64,000 nt of DNA from CAZMSD01 sp964568855. GTDB taxonomy: Bacteria; CAIWAD01. The stretch lies in contig CAZMSD010000009.1 in assembly GCA_964568855.1 (NCBI GenBank), positions 1 to 64,000 on the forward strand, in the 5' to 3' direction. A model generated the notes under the pieces. It made no database searches, was not told where the DNA came from, and saw nothing but the letters and a program-made list of their open reading frames with translations. This document shows, in pieces, positions 27,554 through 38,064 of the stretch (positions are counted from its first letter, which is position 1; every line of letters begins with the position of its first letter). A program made the position numbers and the translations under genes.

Positions 27554-28152
27554 GCGACACGGAAAGGCGGAAGCTGAGCCGCCGCAGTTTCATCAAGGCC
27601 ACCGGCACCGGGCTGGCGGGCGGCGGCCTGCTCGGCGCCCTGGGTGCAGCCCCGGCGCAGGCGGACCGCGATTCAGCCGCAGAGGATCGAGGCCGGCTGC
27701 CGCTCCTTGAGTTCGAGGTCAACGGCAGGCGGCGAAGACTGCGCGTGCGGCCGGAGTGGACCCTGGCGGAAATACTTCGCGGAGAGCTGGAGCTCACGGG
27801 AACCAAGCTCTGCTGCAACCGGGGACAGTGCGGCTCCTGCACGGTATTGCTGGACGATCGCGCGGTCTACTCCTGCCACATGCTGGCCCTCGACGCCGCC
27901 GGTCGCCGGGTGACCACGGTCGAAGGCCTGAGCAGCGGGGAAGAGCTGCACCCGCTGCAGCGGTCCTTCCTGGAGCATGACGGCCTGCAATGCGGCTTCT
28001 GCACCCCGGGCCAGCTGATGGCCGCCCGGGCCCTGCTGCTGGAGCGGCCCGATCCCACTCCCGAGGAATTTCGCCGCGGCCTCTCCGGCGTCCTCTGCCG
28101 CTGCTCCGCCTATCGCAAGATCCTGGATTCCACGCGGGCGGCCGCAAAGTAG
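27550..28152 (+). CDS. Aldehyde oxidoreductase 2Fe-2S subunit, Tat-exported
   Basis: The 200-residue small subunit of a xanthine-oxidase-family complex resembling PaoA (YagT). A twin-arginine signal (SRRSFIK at residues 10-16, then GTGLAGGGLLGALGAAPAQA) sends the folded complex to the periplasm. CCNRGQCGSCTVLLDDRAVYSC binds the first 2Fe-2S cluster, and CGFCTPGQL with VLCRCSAYRKI the second. It starts with a four-base overlap with the phosphoesterase gene and is followed 20 bp later by the large subunit. Confidence 0.92.
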   Translation: MSDTERRKLSRRSFIKATGTGLAGGGLLGALGAAPAQADRDSAAEDRGRLPLLEFEVNGRRRRLRVRPEWTLAEILRGELELTGTKLCCNRGQCGSCTVLLDDRAVYSCHMLALDAAGRRVTTVEGLSSGEELHPLQRSFLEHDGLQCGFCTPGQLMAARALLLERPDPTPEEFRRGLSGVLCRCSAYRKILDSTRAAAK

Positions 28153-28172
28153 TCGAGCGCCCAGGAGGCAAC

Positions 28173-30467
28173 ATGGCCGATCGAAAAATCATCCGCGCGA
28201 GACACTTCGTCGAGGAGGCGCTGAGCGAGAGTCTCGCCGAAGTGCCGGTCCGGGCTAACCTTCCCGCGGATTCGGAGGGCTCCGGGGTCCTCGGCCGTCC
28301 GCTGCCGCGCCTGGACGCCCGCGAGAAGATCGCGGGCGTCGCCCGCTACACCTTCGACCTGCGCTATCCACGGATGCTGCATGCCCGGATCCTGCGCTCG
28401 CCCTATCCGCACGCCCGGGTACTGAGCATCGACAGCGCCCGGGCGGAAGCGCTTCCCGGAGTGCTGGCGGTGATCCATCATTTCAACGCTCCCGAGATTC
28501 CCTGGTACGAGGACAGCCTGCTCTTCGATCCGCACCTGCGCTACGCCGGCGACGAGGTGGCCTGCCTGGCCGCCGAGACGGAGCAGCAGGCCGGGGAGGC
28601 GCTCGCGCTGATAAGGGTGCAGTACCAGGAACTGGCCTTTGAAATCGATCCCCTGCGCGCCGCCGTGGAGGGCTCGCCCGTGTATCACGCACACGGCCGG
28701 CTGTCGGGCGGCCGCGTCTCCCGCTATCGCAGGGGCGACCCGGAGGCCGGATTCGCCGCCGCGGAGCTCGTCGTCGAGGGCGAATTCCGCACCCAGGTGG
28801 CGGTGCACAACCCTGAGGAACCCCACTGCAGCGTGGCCCGCTGGGTGGGAGAGCGGCTGCTGGTGGACGATTCCACCCAGGCGGTCTACGGCGTCCGGGA
28901 GTGCCTGGCGGAGGCCCTCGGGCTGCCCGAGTCCCGGGTGGAGGTGCGCTCTCCCTACATGGGCGGCGGTTTCGGCAGCAAGCTGGAAGCCGGCAAGCAC
29001 ACCGTGATGGCCGCCCTGCTGGCAGGGCGGACCGGCAGGCCCGTACGCATCGCGCTGGATCGCCGGGAGCAGAATCTCTGCGTGGGCAACCGGCCCGACT
29101 CGGTGCAGCAATTGAAGATCGGCGCCGGCAGGGACGGGGTCCTGACGGCGCTCAGCGCCGTGACACACGGCTCGGCCGGCGCCTATTCCGCGAGCGCGAG
29201 CTGCTGCTGGCCGCTGATGACGCTCTACGCCTGCGAGAACGTGGAGGCCGCACAGCATTCGGTCCACACCAACGCGGGCAGGGCCCGTCCCTTCCGCGCG
29301 CCCGGGCACGTGCAGGGCACCTTCGCCCTGGAGTCCCTGCTCGACGAGCTGGCGGAGCGGCTCGAGTTGGATCCGCTGGACCTGCGGATCCGCAACCACG
29401 CCGAGCGGGACCAGGTCTACCGCATCCCCTACACTTCCAAGAAGCTGCTGGAGGCCTACGAACTGGGGGCCGAGCGTTTCGGCTGGCGCCGGCTCCACAG
29501 ACCCGCGGGTTCCGACACGGGAGCGCTGGTGCGCGGCGTGGGACTGGCCTCGCAGATCTGGTGGGGCGGCGGCGGGCCTCCCGCCGGGGCGACCCTGAAG
29601 CTTAACGGCGACGGCAGCCTGCGGATCCAGGCCGGCACCCAGGACCTTGGCACCGGCACGCGCACGATCCTGGCCCAGACGGCCGCCGAGGTGCTGGAGC
29701 TGCCCCTTGAGCGCATCGGCGTGGAGCTGGGCGACACCACCAGCGGTCCCTACTGCCCGCTCAGCGGTGGCAGCATGACCGCGCCCTCGGTGGCTCCCGC
29801 CGTGCTCGACGCGGCCCGGCAGCTTCGCAGCGCGCTGCTCGAAGCGGGATCGGCGATTTTCGAAAGACCGGAGGGCGACCTGTCTTACGGTCTGGGCGCG
29901 GTGCACCTGAAGGAGGATCCCGCCCGGTGCAGGACCATCGGGGAACTGCTGGGCGAGCTGCGCGAGAACACGCTGGTGCGCACGGGGCTGCGGGCCGCCA
30001 ACCCCGAGGGCCGCATCGTGCAGTCCTTCGGAGTCCAGTTCGCCGAGGTGGAGGTGGACACGCTGACGGGCCGAGTGCGGGTGCTGCGGATCGTGGCGGC
30101 CCACGACATAGGCAGGATCCTCAACCGGCGCCTGCTGGAGAACCAGTTCGAGGGGGGTATCATGCAGGGTATCAGCTACGCCCTGCACGAAGAACGGGTC
30201 ATGGACGAACACACCGGACGGGTACTCAATCCGAACCTGCTGGATTACAGCATGGCCACGACCTTCGACCTGCCCGAAATCGAGGTCCTTACTGTGCCGC
30301 ACGAGGACCTGGAGGCCAACAGCCTGGGCCTGAAGGGCTGCGGCGAGCCGCCCATCATCCCCACCGCGGCCGCGGTGGCCAACGCGTTCTACAACGCCAC
30401 CGGGCTGAGGATCCGGAGCCTGCCCCTCAGCCCGGACCGCGTGTTGCACGCCCTGAGCGAGGGCTGA
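28173..30467 (+). CDS. Aldehyde oxidoreductase molybdenum-binding subunit
   Basis: The 764-residue catalytic subunit, PaoC (YagR)-like. VLGRPLPRLDAREKIAGVARYTFD is the N-terminal family signature. YMGGGFGSKLEAGKHTVMAALLA and ARPFRAPGHVQGTFALE line the molybdopterin site, and GTQDLGTGTRTILAQTAAEVL and LKGCGEPPIIPTAAAVANAF follow, with the catalytic Glu in GCGEPP. Such enzymes oxidise aldehydes to acids. ATG 28173 has AGGAGG upstream. No molybdenum-cofactor synthesis or chaperone gene is visible nearby. Confidence 0.94.
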   Translation: MADRKIIRARHFVEEALSESLAEVPVRANLPADSEGSGVLGRPLPRLDAREKIAGVARYTFDLRYPRMLHARILRSPYPHARVLSIDSARAEALPGVLAVIHHFNAPEIPWYEDSLLFDPHLRYAGDEVACLAAETEQQAGEALALIRVQYQELAFEIDPLRAAVEGSPVYHAHGRLSGGRVSRYRRGDPEAGFAAAELVVEGEFRTQVAVHNPEEPHCSVARWVGERLLVDDSTQAVYGVRECLAEALGLPESRVEVRSPYMGGGFGSKLEAGKHTVMAALLAGRTGRPVRIALDRREQNLCVGNRPDSVQQLKIGAGRDGVLTALSAVTHGSAGAYSASASCCWPLMTLYACENVEAAQHSVHTNAGRARPFRAPGHVQGTFALESLLDELAERLELDPLDLRIRNHAERDQVYRIPYTSKKLLEAYELGAERFGWRRLHRPAGSDTGALVRGVGLASQIWWGGGGPPAGATLKLNGDGSLRIQAGTQDLGTGTRTILAQTAAEVLELPLERIGVELGDTTSGPYCPLSGGSMTAPSVAPAVLDAARQLRSALLEAGSAIFERPEGDLSYGLGAVHLKEDPARCRTIGELLGELRENTLVRTGLRAANPEGRIVQSFGVQFAEVEVDTLTGRVRVLRIVAAHDIGRILNRRLLENQFEGGIMQGISYALHEERVMDEHTGRVLNPNLLDYSMATTFDLPEIEVLTVPHEDLEANSLGLKGCGEPPIIPTAAAVANAFYNATGLRIRSLPLSPDRVLHALSEG

Positions 30468-30519
30468 AGAGCCCGGCTCGTCGGACCGTCTTCCGGTAAT
30501 GGTTTCTGCGAGGTTGCGC

Positions 30520-31497
30520 ATGAAGCATTTCGAATACCTTGAACCCGGCGATCTGCGGGAGGCCTCCCGCTGGCTGCGAGACGCCGAGCTCGACGCGGTG
30601 GTCCACGCCGGAGGCACCGACCAGCTGGACCTGCTGAAGCAGGGACTCGCGGCGCCCGGCGCCCTGGTGGACATCAAGAGACTGCCCGGCCTGGGAGGCG
30701 TCGAGCGAAAGCCGGGGAAGGGCCTGCGCCTCGGGGCGCTGGCCACCCTGGCCGAGATCGCGCGGGATCCCGTGATACGCGAAGACTACCGGGCCCTTTC
30801 CGAGGCGGCCGAGCGCGCCGCTACACCGCAACTGCGCAACGTGGCGACGCTGGGGGGCAACCTCTGCCAGAGGCCGCGCTGCTGGTACTTCCGCGAGGGC
30901 TTCGACTGCCTGCGTCACGGCGGGGAAATCTGTTACGCCGAGACGGGACGCAACCGCCGGCACTGCGTGATCGGGGGCGGACCCTGCTACATCGTCCACC
31001 CCTCGGATCCGGCGGTGGCCCTGCTGGCGCTCGACGCGCAGGTCGAACTGCGCCGCGGGCGCAGGACGCGCCGGCTGCCGCTGGGGGAATTCTTCGTCCC
31101 CCCGACGCTGGATCCCCGGCGCGAGACCGTGCTCGAGCGCGGGGAGGTTCTCAGCGCCGTCCTGTTGCCCGAGCCGCAACCGGGCGCTGTCAGCGCCTAC
31201 CGGAAATTCAGCCGGCGGGAGGTCTGGGACTTCGCCCTGGCCAGCGTGGCGGTGGCCTGGGCCCTGGAGGGGAGGAGGATCCGCGACGCGCGAATCGCCC
31301 TGGGCGGCGTGGCCCCGGTGCCCTGGGCCGAAGAGCGCCTGGCCGCCGGGCTGGCGGGACGGCGCCCTGACGAGCTGGATCCGCCCGCGCTGTGCGCGAA
31401 CCTGCTGAGCGAAGCTGAGCCCCTGGACGAGAATGCCTACAAGATTACCCTGGCCAGGAACCTGCTCCGCCGCACGCTGGAACAACTCGCCGGATGA
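30520..31497 (+). CDS. Aldehyde oxidoreductase FAD subunit (4Fe-4S type)
   Basis: The 325-residue FAD subunit, PaoB (YagS)-like. VHAGGTDQLDLLKQGL is the FAD-binding loop, and PQLRNVATLGGNLCQRPRCWYFR with FDCLRHGGEICYA contains the Cys insertion that holds an extra 4Fe-4S cluster in the E. coli enzyme. NRRHCVIGGGPCYIVHPSD follows. Gene order small-large-FAD differs from the E. coli small-FAD-large order. ATG 30520 was chosen from similarity; upstream spacing to the large subunit is 52 bp. Confidence 0.92.
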   Translation: MKHFEYLEPGDLREASRWLRDAELDAVVHAGGTDQLDLLKQGLAAPGALVDIKRLPGLGGVERKPGKGLRLGALATLAEIARDPVIREDYRALSEAAERAATPQLRNVATLGGNLCQRPRCWYFREGFDCLRHGGEICYAETGRNRRHCVIGGGPCYIVHPSDPAVALLALDAQVELRRGRRTRRLPLGEFFVPPTLDPRRETVLERGEVLSAVLLPEPQPGAVSAYRKFSRREVWDFALASVAVAWALEGRRIRDARIALGGVAPVPWAEERLAAGLAGRRPDELDPPALCANLLSEAEPLDENAYKITLARNLLRRTLEQLAG

Positions 31498-31640
31498 TGA
31501 AAAAGCGGCGGACGCCTTTCACGTTTGCTACTTTTCCGCTTCATCTTCGGGAACAGACGAGTTCGTGATACAACACGCACTGGGAAACGATCACCGTTCC
31601 GCCACGCCGGCGGAGCGTTCTGCAAGGACCGCGAGGAACC

Positions 31641-33342
<1,702 letters not shown>

Positions 33343-33350
<8 letters not shown>

Positions 33351-33663
33351 GGGCGGCGAGTTCATCTACCGGCTGAAGGTCACCCGGCTCGAGCTGCTCA
33401 GCGAAGGTCCCACGCCCGGGGAACAGGACTGCGTGTCACGCCATTTCGCCTATCTGCAGGACCAGGCCCGGCGGGGAACGGTCCTGCTGGCCGGCCGAAT
33501 CCTCGTCGCGGGCCGGCGCAGTTTCGGCATAGTGATCCTCCGCGCGGAAAGCGAAGAAGAGGCCGCGCGGATCATGCGCGGGGATCCCGCCGTGCAGGAA
33601 GGCGTGATGCGCGCGGAGCTGTTTCCGTTCAGAATTGCTCTGGCGAATTGCGAGTCTCGCTGA
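33343..33663 (+). CDS. YciI-family protein
   Basis: A 106-residue YciI-like ferredoxin-fold protein. GEFIYRLKVTRLELL, HFAYLQDQARRGTVLLAGRIL, SFGIVILRAESEEEAARIMRGDPAVQEGVMRAELFPFRIAL are the family strands and helix. The conserved His (HFAYL) and Asp (GDPAV) are both present. YciI-like enzymes include dehydrochlorinases, but most are uncharacterised. It overlaps the 3' end of glnS by eight bases, indicating co-translation. Confidence 0.9.
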
Positions 33664-33821
33664 AAACCCGTGCTCTTTCGCTCGCCAAGTGGCATATTCG
33701 CAAGGAAATGCAGCTGACCCCCAGAGGATGACGAGCCGCCACTCGCCCGTCGTCTTCGATTCGTGCCCGGGAACCGCTGCCCACTTTCAGCATGCGAACA
33801 CAGCCGATCGGAGCCACATCC

Positions 33822-34781
33822 ATGCGCTGCGGTATCCATGGTTTCTTGTTGATGCGGATCTGCGCGGCGACGGCGGTTCTGGCCGCCGCGCGTTGCGGAC
33901 TGGCCGTGGATTTCACGGGCAACGCCTACCAGGACTTCCTGCACGCCCATTCCTCGGACCTGCTGGATCCGGTGGGGGACGTGGGACTGCCCGCCAATGC
34001 CCCCGAGAACACCACCGCTGGCTGGGACATCAAGGGGATCCACTTCTCCTACTCGTACATGGAGGACGCGCTCTTCGTGGGCCTGGCCTTCAAGAGCATC
34101 GCCGGGGACGCCGACGACGACGGGGAAGACGGCTCCACCTCAGCGTGGCTGGCGGCCAACGGGGGCGTGGACCGGGACGGACTCGCCCAGACCGAATCCA
34201 TCTGCGTGGCCTTCGATTTCGACAGCGACGACCAGTATGAGCTGATCGCCGGTGTGGACGCCCTGGGAGCCGAACACCGCGTGGCCGAGTTCGTCGGCAC
34301 ACCCTACATGCCCCAGTTCGCCTTCGGCGCCGATCGGCCGGAAAACTGGCGTGAACGCTTCTACGATCCCCAGGATACACAGCGCGACTACGAATTCGCC
34401 GTCGGGGAATTGCGCGCCTCGGGCCTTTGCACCGGCGACTTCGTCAGTTTCTCCTTCATCGCTTTCGCCGGTTCGCTGGAGGACGACGGCATCGGCGAGG
34501 ACAACCTGCAGGGAGAGCTGACCCTCTACCCTGAATCGCTGCCCGCCGTGGACGACCTGAGTATTCGTTTCGCTCCCCCGCAGATCCTGCTGACCTGGAG
34601 CGACGTGGGTTACGGAGCCGGCTACCTGGTCTACGAACTGGACTACCCGCAGGAGCCCCGTTCGGATTGGAGGCTGATCGCCCAGCAGCAGCACACCCGC
34701 CTGGCCCTGGTTCCCGACCAGGGTCTGAACGACGGCCGCTATTTCCGGGTCATCGCCGAGGCCCACTTCGGCGGGCACTGA
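33822..34781 (+). CDS. Secreted beta-sandwich protein of unknown function
   Basis: A 319-residue exported protein. Residues 1-30 are a signal peptide (MRICAATAVLAAARCGLA). The first 200 residues are beta-rich and acidic (FKSIAGDADDDGEDGSTSAW, ICVAFDFDSDDQYELIAGVD), with a possible calcium-binding acidic loop. The C-terminal 80 residues resemble a fibronectin type III-like domain (PQILLTWSDVGYGAGYLVYE). An in-frame ATG at 33792 would give a longer leader. Its 3' end overlaps the convergent dnaE2 by 43 bp. Function unknown. Confidence 0.7.
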   Translation: MRCGIHGFLLMRICAATAVLAAARCGLAVDFTGNAYQDFLHAHSSDLLDPVGDVGLPANAPENTTAGWDIKGIHFSYSYMEDALFVGLAFKSIAGDADDDGEDGSTSAWLAANGGVDRDGLAQTESICVAFDFDSDDQYELIAGVDALGAEHRVAEFVGTPYMPQFAFGADRPENWRERFYDPQDTQRDYEFAVGELRASGLCTGDFVSFSFIAFAGSLEDDGIGEDNLQGELTLYPESLPAVDDLSIRFAPPQILLTWSDVGYGAGYLVYELDYPQEPRSDWRLIAQQQHTRLALVPDQGLNDGRYFRVIAEAHFGGH

Positions 34782-37700
34782 CCGCTCGCGAACTTACACC
34801 CCGCCAGAACCTCGCGCGCCACGCGCTGGCTGAGGACGCCCGCGCGCTCCATCCGCGTCAGCTCGAGCATGGGCTCGCCCGCCTCCATCTCCACGCGCCC
34901 CTCGAGCAGGAAGGGACCGTGCTCGCGGCAGAGCCTGGCGTAGCGCTCGTATGTCTCGGGAAACAGCACGGCCTCCCAGGTGCCCGTGCGGTCCTCCAGC
35001 GAGAGGAAGGCCATCCGGCGGCGCTGCTTCCGCGTCAGGATCGACTTCCTGGAATACATCCAGCCGATCATGCGCACCGCGTCGCCGGTCCGGTCGATCA
35101 TCTGCTCCGCCGTGATACATGAGCGCGGGAGTTCCCCGAAGTCGTAGAGCTCGATGGGGTGCCTGCCCAGCCCGAAGCCCAGCGCCTTCCGCTCGTGCAT
35201 CCACATCTCGAGTCGCCCGTAGGATCCGCTCCCTCGGGGAGCGGGTTCGGCCAGCTCGCCGAAGAGCGCCTCCTGTACTCCGCCTCGCGCGGGCGCCGCG
35301 CCCTTGCCGCGCGCCGGGCCGCCCGCGGCCTCGGAGGTGGCTTCCAGGCGGATCAGCCAGAGAAAGCCCGGGCGGCAGCTTTTCGGCGCCGATTCGCCCA
35401 GGGCGTCGCAGGCGCCACTGAGCACGAGCTGCTCGAGCTCGTCGCGCCCCGCCCCGCAGCGGCGGCGGAAATCGCGGAAATTGCGGAAGGGGGCGCGTTC
35501 CCTCTCGGAGAGGATGCGCGCGCAGGTCTCGCCGCTCAGGCTGCGGATCTGCCGCAGTCCCACGCGGATCTCGCGCCCTTCTCCCGTGTAGGCGGCTTCC
35601 CCCCGCTGCACGCAGGGAGGCAGGATCCGCAGGCCCAGCCGGCGGGCCTCCTGCACGTAGGCCGCGGTGGAATAGTAGCCGCCCTGGTTGCTGAGCACGG
35701 CGGCCATGAAATCGGCGGGATAGTGCGCCTTGAGCCAGCCCACGCGCAGCGAAAGCACGGCGAAGGAGGCGCTGTGGGCCTTGCAGAAAGCGTAACCCGC
35801 GAAGCTGGAGATCTGGCGCCAGATCTCGGCGATGGCTTCCTCGCTCATTCCCTTGCCCCGGCAACCCTCGCGGAAGCGCTGCTCGAGGCGGCCCATGGCC
35901 TCGCTCGAACGCGCCTTGCCGCTCATCGCCCGCCTGAGCAGGTCGGCCTCGCCGAGATCCATGCCCGCCAGGGCGTGCACCACCTTGATCACGTCCTCCT
36001 GGTAGACCATCACGCCGTAGGTCTCGTCCAGGATCCGCTCAAGCAGCGGGTGCAGGTATTCGGCGCGGGAAGGGTCGCGGTGACGCTCGATGTAGGCCTG
36101 CATCATTCCGGATTCCGAGACGCCGGGACGAATGATCGAGCTGGCCGCCACCAGGATCTCGAAGTCTTCGCAGCGCAGCTTGCGCAGCAGCGAGCGCATG
36201 CCCGGCGACTCGATGTAGAAGCAGCCCATGGTCCGGCCCTCGCGCAGCATGCGGCGCAGCTCGGGATCGCGCTCCAGCTCGTAGACGCAGTGCGGCGGCT
36301 GCCGCAGGCGCCGGCCCTCCGCGCTCCTGCGTTTGAGCAGCTTCCGCAGGTCGCTGTAGACGCCCAGCCCCCGCTGGGCCAGCAGGTCGATCTTGAGCAG
36401 GCCCAGCTCCTCGACGGGGTGCATGTCGAGCTGCGTCACCACGAAGCCCTTGCGGGAGCGCTCGAGGGGCACCAGCTCGGTAATGGGGAAGGGACTGATC
36501 ACGATGCCGCCGGCGTGGATGCCCAGGTGCCGCGGCAGGCCGATCAGCCTGCGCACCAGGGGCAGCAGGCTCCGCAGCGGTTCCCGCTCGAGACTCGCCC
36601 CGCTGCGTTCGGGGTTCTCGCGCAGTTCCTCCTCCCAGTCGGAGGAGAAGCGGGGCAGGTCGCGGGTCAGGGCCTCCAGTTCCGGGCCGTGGATGCCCCT
36701 GGTCTTGGCGGCTTCGCGCAGAGCGCCGCGCAGGCCGTAGGTGACCAAGGTGCAGATCATGGCGGTATGCGCGTGACCGAAGTGCTCGTAGACCTGTGCC
36801 AGCACGCGATCGCGGTCGGTCCAGCTGAAATCAAGGTCGATGTCGGGCGGGCTGGTCCGCAGCGGATTGAGAAAGCGCTCGAAGAAGAGCCGGTGGCGGA
36901 TGGGATCCACCTCGGTGAGGCCCAGGCAGTAGGAGACCAGCGAATTGGCGGCGCTGCCCCGGCCCACCATGGGCAGGCCCTCGGCGCGCGCGAACCCGGC
37001 GATGGAGTGCACGGCCAGGAAATAGTCGGCGAAGCGCAGCTCGCCGATCACCGCCAGTTCCCGTTCGAGTCGCCCGCGCGCCTCGGCCCGACTCGTCGGC
37101 GCGCCGGGAGTTCCGGCGCGGGAGGGGCCTGGCGCGGGATAGCGGCGGGCCAGTCCCTGAAGGCAGAGCTCGCGCAGATGGAGTTCGGGCGTGCGTCCTC
37201 CGGGTGTATCACAGGAGGGCAGGTGCAGCGCGCCCAGCCTGAGCTCCAGCTCGCAGTCGCCGAGCACCTGTTCCAGGCGCTTCCCGGCCTGCGGCAGGTC
37301 GGCGAAGCCCGCCAGCAGCTCTTCGCGCCCGCGGAAGTGGGCCTTCCGCCGGTAGTGTCCCGAGGCCTCGAGAGCGTCCAGGCTGAGGTTCTCGTGGATC
37401 GCGCGCAGAGTCCGGTGCAGCCCCAGGTCCCCGCTGTCGCCGTAATACACGGGATAGTGGGGCAGGATCGGGAGCCCCAGCTCCCGCGACGCGCGAAAGA
37501 GGCGGTTGGCCGCGGCCTTGTCCAGCGCGGGCGCCAGGCCCACCGAGCAGCGGTCGCGGCCGAGGGCGCGGCGCCCCAGGCTGCGCGCTCCCTCGGGAAG
37601 CGCGAGACGCAGTGCGGCCTCTCCGGGCAGGATCAGGTGGCAGTCCTCGAGTTCCTGCAGGGCAGCCTGCAGGGCTTTCAGCCGTTCCGCTGCGTCCGTC

Positions 37701-38053
37701 CGCGCCGCGGGCTCCTGCTTCGCCGCAGCTTGCGGCCTGCCCGGTCCCCGCGCGGCGAGGGCGGGATCGCCGGGCCCCAGGCGGTCAAGGGTGACCAGCC
37801 GGCTCAGTTCCGTGAAGCCCCGCCTCCCGCGCGCCAGCACCACGGTCCCGCCCAGCGCGGGAAAGCGACTGCCCAGGATGGGTTTCAGGCCCTCCGCGCG
37901 CGCCGCCCTGTAGAACTCCACCATGCCGTAGAGCCCGCGATCGTCCACCAGGGCCAGGGCCTCCATGCCCCGCTCGCGGGCCAGGCGGGGGAGCTCTTCC
38001 GGTCTCAGGCAGCCGGCGCCGAAACTAAGGACTGAATGACACTCAAGATGCAT
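34739..38053 (-). CDS. dnaE2: Error-prone DNA polymerase III alpha subunit
   Basis: The 1104-residue DnaE2 polymerase of the damage-induced mutagenesis complex. The N-terminal PHP domain begins HLECHSVLSFGAG, where the usual HLHVHS has lost its middle His. The polymerase core shows GRGSAANSLVSYCLG, the catalytic SPPDIDLDFSW (two Asp) and LLKIDLLAQRGLGV, and HHH and OB domains follow (GDAVRMIGWMYSRKSILTRK). Length matches DnaE2 rather than replicative DnaE1. It lies 11 bp downstream of imuB in one operon. GAGGGA is seven bases before the ATG. Confidence 0.93.
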   Translation of the reverse strand: MHLECHSVLSFGAGCLRPEELPRLARERGMEALALVDDRGLYGMVEFYRAARAEGLKPILGSRFPALGGTVVLARGRRGFTELSRLVTLDRLGPGDPALAARGPGRPQAAAKQEPAARTDAAERLKALQAALQELEDCHLILPGEAALRLALPEGARSLGRRALGRDRCSVGLAPALDKAAANRLFRASRELGLPILPHYPVYYGDSGDLGLHRTLRAIHENLSLDALEASGHYRRKAHFRGREELLAGFADLPQAGKRLEQVLGDCELELRLGALHLPSCDTPGGRTPELHLRELCLQGLARRYPAPGPSRAGTPGAPTSRAEARGRLERELAVIGELRFADYFLAVHSIAGFARAEGLPMVGRGSAANSLVSYCLGLTEVDPIRHRLFFERFLNPLRTSPPDIDLDFSWTDRDRVLAQVYEHFGHAHTAMICTLVTYGLRGALREAAKTRGIHGPELEALTRDLPRFSSDWEEELRENPERSGASLEREPLRSLLPLVRRLIGLPRHLGIHAGGIVISPFPITELVPLERSRKGFVVTQLDMHPVEELGLLKIDLLAQRGLGVYSDLRKLLKRRSAEGRRLRQPPHCVYELERDPELRRMLREGRTMGCFYIESPGMRSLLRKLRCEDFEILVAASSIIRPGVSESGMMQAYIERHRDPSRAEYLHPLLERILDETYGVMVYQEDVIKVVHALAGMDLGEADLLRRAMSGKARSSEAMGRLEQRFREGCRGKGMSEEAIAEIWRQISSFAGYAFCKAHSASFAVLSLRVGWLKAHYPADFMAAVLSNQGGYYSTAAYVQEARRLGLRILPPCVQRGEAAYTGEGREIRVGLRQIRSLSGETCARILSERERAPFRNFRDFRRRCGAGRDELEQLVLSGACDALGESAPKSCRPGFLWLIRLEATSEAAGGPARGKGAAPARGGVQEALFGELAEPAPRGSGSYGRLEMWMHERKALGFGLGRHPIELYDFGELPRSCITAEQMIDRTGDAVRMIGWMYSRKSILTRKQRRRMAFLSLEDRTGTWEAVLFPETYERYARLCREHGPFLLEGRVEMEAGEPMLELTRMERAGVLSQRVAREVLAGCKFASGQCPPKWASAMTRK

Positions 38054-38064
38054 GGAGGAGTCCC

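Noticed and set aside
34739..34781. Overlap of the secreted protein's 3' end with dnaE2 as a sign of a wrong gene call
   Set aside because: Both frames stay typical to their stops; a 43-bp convergent overlap is acceptable.
35159..38035. A 958-codon open frame on the + strand across dnaE2
   Set aside because: It is antisense to a clear DnaE2 polymerase and reads as a mirror of its high-GC codon pattern, with no domain.
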